Positions 32,106-38,414 of a DNA stretch of 40,405 bases are shown here, piece by piece (within the stretch, counting starts at the first letter, position 1; the number at the start of each line of letters is the position of its first letter). Origin of the DNA: Halobacteriales archaeon QS_8_65_32 (GTDB lineage: Archaea > Halobacteriota > Halobacteria > Halobacteriales > Halococcaceae); the NCBI GenBank assembly GCA_003022925.1, contig PXRY01000046.1, positions 10,053 to 50,457 of the forward strand. The letters are read 5' to 3'. Both the position numbers and the translations under genes were made by a program. The notes below the pieces were generated by a model. It did no database searches and was not told the DNA's origin. It saw only the letters and a program-made list of their open reading frames with translations.

Positions 32106-34022
32106 ATGAGTACGGTAGAACAACAGCTCGAATCGTTGAAAGCAGAGATCGCCGAGGAACTCCCGAGCGATATATCGGTTTCGGATGTCCGATACGAGGG
32201 CCCCGAACTCGTCATCTACACCCGCGAACCGAAGGCGTTCGCGCGCAATGGCGACCTGGTGCGCGGACTCGCCGGCAAGTTCAGAAAGCGCATCACCGTC
32301 CGGCCCGACCCCGATGTGCTGACCGACCCGCACGCGGCGCGCGAGGACGTTCTCGATTGCATTCCCGACGACGCCGGCGTGAGCGACGTCGATTTCCACG
32401 CCGATACGGGCGAGGTGATGATCGAAGCCGCCAAACCCGGCATGGTCATCGGCCGCCACGGCTCGACGCTGCGGGAGATCACCGAGCGAACGGGCTGGAC
32501 GCCCGAAGTCGTCCGCACCCCGCCGATCGAGTCCTCGACGGTCTCGAACGTTAGGAAATTTCTCAAGCAGGAACGCGACGAACGCCGCGACATCTTAGAA
32601 CGGATCGGCCGGCAGATCCACCGCGAAACCTTTTCGGACGAACAATGGGTCCGAGTCACGACGCTCGGGTGCTGTCGGGAGGTCGGTCGGGCGAGTTTCA
32701 TCCTCTCGACGCCCGAAACCCGAATCCTCGTCGACTGTGGCGACAAGCCCGGCTCCGAGGAGGTACCACACCTCGAAGTGCCCGAAGCGCTAGGATCGGG
32801 TGCGAACTCGATCGACGCCGTCGTACTGACCCACGCTCACCTCGATCACTCCGCATTACTTCCCTTGTTGTTCAAGTACGGCTACGACGGCCCGATATAC
32901 ACGACCGAGCCGACCCGTGACCTGATGGGCCTTCTGACCCTCGATTATCTGGACGTCGCCGCGAAGGAAGGCCGGACCCCGCCGTACGAGAGCGCGATGG
33001 TCCGCGAGGCGATCAAACACGCGATCCCTATCGAGTTCGGCAACGTCACCGATATCGCCCCGGACGTGAAGCTCACCTTGCATAACGCCGGGCACATCCT
33101 GGGCTCTGCGGTCGCGCACTTTCACGTCGGCGAGGGCCTATACAACGTCGCGTTTTCGGGCGACATCCACTACGACGACACGCGCCTCTTCAACGGCGCG
33201 GTCAACGACTTCCCGCGCGTCGAGACCCTGGTGCTCGAATCGACGTACGGGGGGCGAAACGACTACCAGACCGACCGCGAGGATTCGGAACGAAACTTGG
33301 TCGAAGTCATCAACGAGGCCTACGAGCGGGACGGCAAGGTCGTAATTCCGGCCTTCGCGGTCGGCCGGTCCCAGGAGATCATGCTCGTCTTGGAAGAAGC
33401 GATGCGCACCGGCAAGATCCCCGAGATGCCGATCCATCTCGACGGGATGATCTGGGAGGCGACGGCGATCCACACTACCTACCCCGAGTACCTGCGCGAC
33501 GACCTCAGAAATCGCATCTTCCACGACGACGAAAACCCCTTTTTAGCGCCGCAATTCAACCACATCGACGAGGGCGAGGACGAACGCCAGGACGTCGCCG
33601 ACGGCGATCCCTGTATCGTCCTCTCGACATCGGGGATGGTTACCGGCGGCCCGATCATGTCCTGGCTCGAACACTTGGGGCCCGATCCGGACTCAACGAT
33701 GGTGTTCGTCGGCTACCAGGCCCAGGGAACGATGGGACGACGCATCCAGGGCGGCTGGGACGAGATCCCAATGGGCAACGGCCAGGGCCGGTCGAACTCC
33801 CTCAAACTCGACCTCAACGTCGAGACCGTCGACGGCTTCTCGGGTCACGCCGACCGCCAGGGGTTAGAGAACTTCGTGCGCACGATGAACCCGAGACCCG
33901 AAAAAGTGCTCTGTGTTCACGGCGACGAGTCGTCGGTCCAAGACCTCTCCTCGGCGCTCTATCACGACTTCAACATGCGGACCTTTGCGCCAAAGAACCT
34001 AGAGACGTTTCGGTTCAGGTGA
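32106..34022 (+). CDS. fttA: Transcription termination factor aCPSF1 (beta-CASP RNase with KH domains)
   Basis: A 638-aa archaeal CPSF homologue (aCPSF1/FttA), the endonuclease that cleaves nascent RNA at U-rich sites to end transcription. Two KH-type domains lie in the first ~180 residues (SDVRYEGPELVIYTREPKAF, then MIEAAKPGMVIGRHGSTLRE with a GRHG loop). The metallo-beta-lactamase core has TLGCCREVGRASFIL, THAHLDHSALLP (HxHxDH), LHNAGHILGSAVAHF and FSGDIHYDD. The beta-CASP part has LESTYGGR, VIPAFAVGRSQEIM, STSGMVTGGPIMSW and GFSGHADRQGLENF with VHGDE. All metal ligands are present. The start at ATG 32106 (MSTVEQQLESLKAEI) gives the family's normal length; the upstream in-frame extension is rejected as untypical. 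Confidence 0.96.
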   Translation: MSTVEQQLESLKAEIAEELPSDISVSDVRYEGPELVIYTREPKAFARNGDLVRGLAGKFRKRITVRPDPDVLTDPHAAREDVLDCIPDDAGVSDVDFHADTGEVMIEAAKPGMVIGRHGSTLREITERTGWTPEVVRTPPIESSTVSNVRKFLKQERDERRDILERIGRQIHRETFSDEQWVRVTTLGCCREVGRASFILSTPETRILVDCGDKPGSEEVPHLEVPEALGSGANSIDAVVLTHAHLDHSALLPLLFKYGYDGPIYTTEPTRDLMGLLTLDYLDVAAKEGRTPPYESAMVREAIKHAIPIEFGNVTDIAPDVKLTLHNAGHILGSAVAHFHVGEGLYNVAFSGDIHYDDTRLFNGAVNDFPRVETLVLESTYGGRNDYQTDREDSERNLVEVINEAYERDGKVVIPAFAVGRSQEIMLVLEEAMRTGKIPEMPIHLDGMIWEATAIHTTYPEYLRDDLRNRIFHDDENPFLAPQFNHIDEGEDERQDVADGDPCIVLSTSGMVTGGPIMSWLEHLGPDPDSTMVFVGYQAQGTMGRRIQGGWDEIPMGNGQGRSNSLKLDLNVETVDGFSGHADRQGLENFVRTMNPRPEKVLCVHGDESSVQDLSSALYHDFNMRTFAPKNLETFRFR

Positions 34023-34359
34023 ACGCACGTTTTGCGCTGCGCTCGTTCGGCGCGCTGACGCGCACCTCACTCGCTCGGCAAAACCTGCACTAAAAGCACT
34101 CCTTGCTCACTCCGCTACGCTCCGTTCGCTCGTCGGCCCGCTCCTTCGTGGTTCGAGAGGCGCTTCGCGTCTCTCGTCATTACGAAACGGCGAAGCCGTT
34201 TCGAACGACTCCCGCTGGTCGCTCACGGGAACACCGGGGTTCGTCGAGCGTCCGAGGGCTCCCGAAACGGTCTCATCGATTCTCTTCCGGAAAACTGTCC
34301 TACCGAATACCGGTCTATCGATATGCCATCAGTATATGATCCGTCCTCAAGGAACTCCT
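34023..34359. repeat. Gap with several inverted repeats after aCPSF1
   Basis: No gene is seen in these 337 nt. GTTTTGC (34029-34035) pairs with GCAAAAC (34078-34084). Two near-perfect trinucleotide-loop hairpins follow: CGAGAGGCGC-TTC-GCGTCTCTCG (34154-34176, one G.T pair) and CGAAACGGC-GAA-GCCGTTTCG (34183-34203). TATATG (34333-34338) is the likely TATA box of the enolase-like pseudogene. Confidence 0.6.
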
Positions 34360-35419
34360 GTGAGCCTCTACGAACAGGTCGCGGACCTGCCGCTGATGAT
34401 CGAACCGGAGCGCAGGGAACGACGCGAACGCGACACCTCCAGTGGCTTCACGCGCGTAACGACCACTTTCGTTCTCGAAGGCGAAGGCGAGACCGGCCGT
34501 GGCGAGGATGTTAGCTACGACACCGAGGACCACGACGCGCTCGCCGAATCCAGTGAGTTCGGTTTCGCAGGCGAGTACACGTTCGCGGAGTTCTCCGATG
34601 CGCTCGACGACATCGATCTCTTTCCGAGAACCGAACCCGAACCCGAACGCGACTCGTCGTACCACTACCGGCGCTGAGGAGTCGAGAGCGCCGGCTTCGA
34701 CCTCGCGTTTCGCCAGGCGGGCGAGAGCCTCGCATCGGTGCTCGACCGGACGTACGATCCCGTCCGATTCGTCGTGAGCACCCGATTGGGTGAGACGAGC
34801 GAGGCGCGAAGCGCCTCGGATACGCCGAGCGGGCAGAGCCCGCGAGGTCCGACCACCGACCGCTTGGACGACCTCCTCGGTCGCCACCCGGGGACCGAAC
34901 TCAAGCTCGATCCCGTCTCGGCGTGGACCGACGACCTGGTGAGCGAGATCGCCGCGACCGACGCCGTGCGACTGCTCGACCTGAAAGGGCAGTACCACGG
35001 CACCGTCGTCGATTGGGAACCCGACCCCGATCTGTACGAGCGCGTCTTCGAAGGCTTTCCCAACGCCGTCATGGAGGACCCCGCGATCACCGACGATACC
35101 CGGGAACTCGTCGAAGCGAACGCCGGGCGTATCTCTTGGGGTGCGCCGATCACGAGCGTCGAAGCCCTCCTGTTCGAACCCGATTGGCTCAACGTCAAAC
35201 CCTCCCGGTTCGGCACTGTCGCCTCGCTGCTGGAAACGATCGAGCACTGCGTCGAACTCGGCGTCGGGCGCGAGGGGATCCAGTTGTTCGCCTCGCTGTT
35301 TTATTCCCGACCATCCGAACGACGTCGCGCCAGGCGGGTACAATGACCCCGAACTGCCCGCAGACCTGCCCGATAGCCCGCTCTCGCCGCCCGACGATCC
35401 CGTCGGCCTCAGCTGGTAG
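34360..35419 (+). pseudogene. Enolase-like superfamily gene, multiply disrupted
   Basis: Fragments of one haloarchaeal enolase-like protein lie in order. It starts at GTG 34360 (MSLYEQVADLPLMIEPERRE), ~25 nt after TATATG. It continues RDTSSGFTRVTTTFVLEGEG to YHYRR, where TGA (34675-34677) replaces the Trp expected there. In the same frame come SAGFDLAFRQAGESLASVLD, RFVVSTRLGE, an 18-codon insert holding two hairpins (34795-34848), then PTTDRLDDLLGRHPGTELKL, AVRLLDLKGQY and KPSRFGTVASLLETIEH. Relatives have ~20 more residues before ELGVGREGIQ. An extra T near 35304 shifts the frame, and PDHPNDVAPGGYNDPELPAD to the final GLSW is in another frame. The family's own reaction is unknown. Confidence 0.83.
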
Positions 35420-35576
35420 CGTCCGACTGGAATCGCGATCGACCGAAGTCGCGAACGACGGCGTACCGACTGAGATCGTTGCCGATTTGCCACGACTGCT
35501 ACCCGCCCGATACGGGGACATCGGTTCGAACGAGACGACCGCCAGCGTTTTGTTCGTCTCCGGCCGACCGAAACCG

Positions 35577-36296
35577 ATGGCATCGGGGACCGGCGTTCGA
35601 GCTACGTTGGACGAGATCGGCGGCTCGGTCCCCGAGCACGAGGACCTGCCCCGGTACGTTGCCCCACTCCCGGCCTGGCTCGAAGACGTCGGCCTCCGGC
35701 TCGCCTGGGCTGTCGTCGCGATCAACCTCCTGGGAACGGCGTTTGGCTTCTGGTACTACCGATTTCAGTTCGCGGTCGAACCTCTGGTCGTGTGGCCCTT
35801 CGTCCCCGACAGCCCGCTTGCGACGCTGTTCATTGCAGCGAGCCTCGCCGCCTGGAAACTCGGCCGCCCCAGTGAAGTACTGAACGCGCTTGCCTTCTTC
35901 GGGTGTATCAAACTCGGCGCGTGGACACCCTACGTCCTCTTGGCGTTCGACGAGGGCTTCTCGTACCTCCATCCCGCGATGTATAGCTTCCTCTTCTGGA
36001 GCCACCTCGCGATGGTCGTCCAGGCCTTTCTGATCCACCGCTACAGCGACTTTCGGGTACCCGCGATCGTCCTCGCGCTCGGGTGGTACACGGTCGATCT
36101 CGTGCTCGATTACTTCGTCCCGGTCGTCGGCGACCCCCACCACACGGCGATCCCGGTTCCCGACGCAACGATCGTCTGGGGCGGGGCGAGCGCGCTCGCG
36201 GTTGCGGCAGCCGGCGCGGTCGTGCTGACGGTCTGTGCCACCGTTCTCGCGCTCGCGACGCGGATCGAGAAATTCCGCGCTCGTACTCGCGCCTGA
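35577..36296 (+). CDS. DUF1405 family membrane protein
   Basis: A 239-aa integral membrane protein with about six helices: LAWAVVAINLLGTAFGFWYY, ATLFIAASLAAWKLG, LNALAFFGCIKLGAWTPYVL, MYSFLFWSHLAMVVQAFLI, VPAIVLALGWYTVDLVLDYF and ASALAVAAAGAVVLTVCATV. The GFWYYRFQFAVEPLVVWPFV, FVPDSPLATLF, KLGAWTPYVL and WYTVDLVLDYFVP segments match the DUF1405 family of archaea and Firmicutes, function unknown. The ORF track extends to 34923 through the enolase-like pseudogene in a shadow frame; the ATG at 35577 (MASGTGVRATLDEIGG) is the first sensible start. It follows the pseudogene on the same strand. Confidence 0.85.
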   Translation: MASGTGVRATLDEIGGSVPEHEDLPRYVAPLPAWLEDVGLRLAWAVVAINLLGTAFGFWYYRFQFAVEPLVVWPFVPDSPLATLFIAASLAAWKLGRPSEVLNALAFFGCIKLGAWTPYVLLAFDEGFSYLHPAMYSFLFWSHLAMVVQAFLIHRYSDFRVPAIVLALGWYTVDLVLDYFVPVVGDPHHTAIPVPDATIVWGGASALAVAAAGAVVLTVCATVLALATRIEKFRARTRA

Positions 36297-36427
36297 GAGC
36301 GGTCTCGATGAGGTCTCGATGGGGTGTCGTCGTCGATACCACGATACGCGGAGGAAAAGCCGAATCCGATTCGGGACGAGTCGGAGGATTCGAGGGTCGA
36401 GAACTCGGAGAGCCGAGCGACGTCAGC

Positions 36428-36463
36428 GGGGACGGGCGGGGCGTGAAAGAGGGAGGGAGGGGG
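36428..36463 (+). repeat. Cluster of six G-tracts (G-quadruplex potential)
   Basis: Six runs of three or more G occur within 36 nt (GGGG, GGG, GGGG, GGG, GGG, GGGGG), including GGGAGGGAGGGGG. The cluster lies in the gap between the convergent DUF1405 and zinc-ribbon genes, where a G-quadruplex in DNA or RNA could affect 3'-end formation. Confidence 0.5.
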
Positions 36464-36509
36464 AAAGCGCAGCGCCAGCGGGGGAGCGAAGCTGGGACGA
36501 ACCTCGGCC

Positions 36510-36731
36510 TCAAGCGTTGTTCATTCGAAGCACCGTCTCGTCGCCACAGAGGTGACAGGTCGCGATCCGGTAGGGCTCGCGCGAACACCCGGCGTTTTCG
36601 GGGTCCGGGCTCTCTGCACGGATCTCGATCGTGACCTCGTGGGGGGTTTCGGCTCTGCAGGCGTCGCAGTCTTCGGTTGTTCCGTTCCAGGGCCGGTCGA
36701 TCGCGGTTTGCGGTGGGGTCGTGGCTGCCAT
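36510..36731 (-). CDS. DUF7835-type zinc beta-ribbon protein
   Basis: A 73-aa protein with two CxxC-type knuckles: EDCDACRAETPHEVTIEIR (CxxC) and RIATCHLCGDETVLRMNNA (CxxC), separated by a beta-rich loop (PENAGCSREPYR). This is the layout of a small zinc ribbon, and I recognise the ending REPYR...TC..C...T..RMNNA as the haloarchaeal family labelled DUF7835. It may bind nucleic acid or a protein partner; function unknown. The ATG at 36731 (MAATTPPQTAID) is used because TATAAA (36761-36766, minus strand reads TTTATATG) lies ~33 nt upstream; the longer ORF begins before that box. Confidence 0.82.
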   Translation of the reverse strand: MAATTPPQTAIDRPWNGTTEDCDACRAETPHEVTIEIRAESPDPENAGCSREPYRIATCHLCGDETVLRMNNA

Positions 36732-37041
36732 TACATGCTCACGTGCGACGGATAGATTCATATAAACCCGAGTCCGTTGGGCTCCGTTCAAACCGTTTTT
36801 CGCAGGACGGCGGCGCGATAGAGCAGTTATCGGCCGAGCGAGTCCGAGAGCGTTTACAAACGTTCACCAACCCGTCTCGACGCGGTAACGATCTAGAGGG
36901 CCAAACGATTTATATAGGTGACTTCGGCCTGCGTTCCGGCCTGATACGGAATCGAAGGCAACCTCGAAAATAGTAAAACATACGCGCTCTGAGATTTCTT
37001 AGCGAGTAGCGCCATCACGACCGATCGGTCGCCACCCGCGA
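36732..37041. other. 310-nt gap with two TATA boxes
   Basis: The left part carries the promoter of the zinc-ribbon gene (CATATAAAC, 36760-36768). A second strong TATA box lies at 36909-36916, and an exact inverted repeat CGTTTACAAACG at 36851-36862. No ORF here looks coding. Confidence 0.5.
36909..36916 (+). promoter_or_regulatory. Orphan TATA box, possible promoter of a non-coding or antisense RNA
   Basis: AAACGATTTATATAGG is one of the best TATA/BRE-like matches in the window, yet on the plus strand it points towards the 3' end of the HFX_2341-family gene (minus strand) with no ORF. Because TATATA is symmetrical, it could instead serve the minus strand, giving a ~150-nt leader for the zinc-ribbon gene. 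Confidence 0.4.
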
Positions 37042-38085
37042 TTACCACTTCGGTGTCCGTTCCTCGCTTTCCTCGCCGTTCGGTGAGGGCGAGCTCGCGT
37101 TCCGGCCGGTCCCGCGTTCGGGCCCACCAGCAGCGTCGTTCCGTTCGGTCGTCGCCTCGGCCTCGGCGTCGTCGCCGTTGTTCTCGTTCCCGCTGTCGGC
37201 GTGGGCACGGACCCAGAGTTCGCCGATTCGCGAGAGTTCGGTGCGGTGGGACTTGCCGTGTTCTTCCCGTTCGATGTAGCCCTTCCCGCCCGGGCCGAGG
37301 CGATCGACGTTGTAGATGACCTTCGAGCGGAAGCTGTCGGTGTACTCCTCGTCGAGTTCGCGGGCGAGCGCTTGGGCGAGTTCCGAGACGCTCTCGAAGG
37401 CCCCATCGGACCCGAGTTTGAACAGGATGAGTTCCTCGAAGGGTTTAACTGGGGAGAAGGAGGCGACGGGGAGTTCGACGATGTGGCTGCCGTCGACGCT
37501 TTTGGCGCCGATCGTCGTGCCCCGGTCGTCGAACTCGCCTACGAGCTCGCGTGCGCCCCGGACGCGCTCCGCGAGGCGATTAGCGAGTTCGGGATCGTCG
37601 AGGCGGTCTTCGATGTCGGCGAGCAGGTCGGTGCTCCGGCGCAACTCCTCTGCGAGTTCGGTCTCTAAATACTTCTCGGGGATTGTATAGTACGTGTGGA
37701 TCAGGTCGCGTTCGTCCTCGCGTTCGATCATCACCGAGTGGGCGGCGGTCGCGAAGGCGAAACTCACCGTTCGGGGCATGGCGCTGATGTTGACCCAGAT
37801 CTCGTTGCCGGCGTCCAACTCGGCGTTGATGAGATCGAACGCACCTTCGAACGCCGCGTCGTAATCGTAGACGTCCTCGATAACGTAGCGTTCGGTTTCC
37901 GCGCCGAGCAGGTTCTCAAAGTCCTTTTGTAGCTTTCGTGCAAGGGTACGCGAATACTCGACGTTCGCCGCGCTGCCGACCGCACCCTGGAGTAAGACGA
38001 CGCGATCGACGCTCAGCCGGTCGCGGACGAGGGGCGCGATGAGCCGGTCGTAGTCGAACCCGACCGGGACGAGATGGGTCTGCAT
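37042..38085 (-). CDS. HFX_2341-family transcriptional regulator (DUF6293, CARF-like)
   Basis: A 347-aa regulator. The N-terminal ~130 residues are a Rossmann-like domain, MQTHLVPVGFDYDRLIAPLV then RDRLSVDRVVLLQG, followed by ELDAGNEIWVNISAMPRTVS. The order 'nucleotide-pocket strand, helix, (I/V)NI(S/T)..P' resembles the CARF domains of Csa3/Csx1. A helical linker follows (about 145-190), then a winged helix (FEELILFKLGSDGAFESVSE, then FRSKVIYNVDRLGPGGKGYI), and an acidic low-complexity tail. I recognise it as the haloarchaeal HFX_2341 family. It probably binds DNA under control of a small ligand, perhaps a nucleotide; this part is inference. No cas genes are in the window. Start ATG 38085. 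Confidence 0.78.
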   Translation of the reverse strand: MQTHLVPVGFDYDRLIAPLVRDRLSVDRVVLLQGAVGSAANVEYSRTLARKLQKDFENLLGAETERYVIEDVYDYDAAFEGAFDLINAELDAGNEIWVNISAMPRTVSFAFATAAHSVMIEREDERDLIHTYYTIPEKYLETELAEELRRSTDLLADIEDRLDDPELANRLAERVRGARELVGEFDDRGTTIGAKSVDGSHIVELPVASFSPVKPFEELILFKLGSDGAFESVSELAQALARELDEEYTDSFRSKVIYNVDRLGPGGKGYIEREEHGKSHRTELSRIGELWVRAHADSGNENNGDDAEAEATTERNDAAGGPERGTGRNASSPSPNGEESEERTPKW

Positions 38086-38175
38086 ACCCGGCGTTGGGAC
38101 GAACGCGTGTTAAACGATCCGTCGCTCATTTCAATGTTGCCGCCCCTATGCGCACGGTCCGATGTTACAGAGAGG

Positions 38176-38204
38176 CCGAAAGCCCCCAACACGCTCAGCT
38201 CCCG
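38176..38204 (+). repeat. Dispersed repeat related to the ends of the hairpin-rich element
   Basis: CGAAAGCCCCCAACACGCTCAGCTCCCGC aligns with the left end of the 28601-28906 element (TGGAAGCCCCCGACACGCTTGGCTTCTGC) at about 22 of 29 positions. Only one end is present here, followed by CTCGCTCCGCTCGCC-type sequence. Confidence 0.6.
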
Positions 38205-38391
38205 CGACTCGCTCCGCTCGCCTCCGGTGCTTACTTCGCCAGGGATCACCAAGCGGTCGGCCGCTTTCAGTCCCGCCCGAGGCGGTTGCTTGGAGGAAAT
38301 TCGCGTCAGTCAGTATCTTCGTTGTTCCGGCCGTTGCCGCATTGGGTTATATCGGTTGTCTATTAATTCATTGGTATCGTACTGATCCAGG

Positions 38392-38411
38392 GAGCCGATA
38401 TCAATCGGCTC
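38392..38411 (-). terminator. Stem-loop just after the symporter stop codon
   Basis: GAGCCGAT pairs perfectly with ATCGGCTC around the loop ATCA, 4 nt past the symporter TGA. The position and 8-bp perfect stem suggest 3'-end formation or mRNA protection; no long T-tract follows directly. Confidence 0.5.
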
Positions 38412-38414
38412 GAC

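Larger units (their letters stand above)
38086..38414. other. 329-nt gap with a copy of the terminal repeat
   Basis: No gene is seen. From left to right it contains the promoter side of the HFX_2341-family gene, a copy of the dispersed GAAAGCCCCC repeat (38176-38204), a hairpin AAGCGG-TCGG-CCGCTT (38251-38266), an AT-rich stretch with TTATAT (about 38347-38352), and the stem-loop after the symporter gene (38392-38411). Confidence 0.5.

Noticed and set aside
34315-35583. 422-aa minus-strand ORF over the enolase-like locus
   Set aside because: Antisense shadow. The plus strand shows recognisable, though broken, protein sequence.
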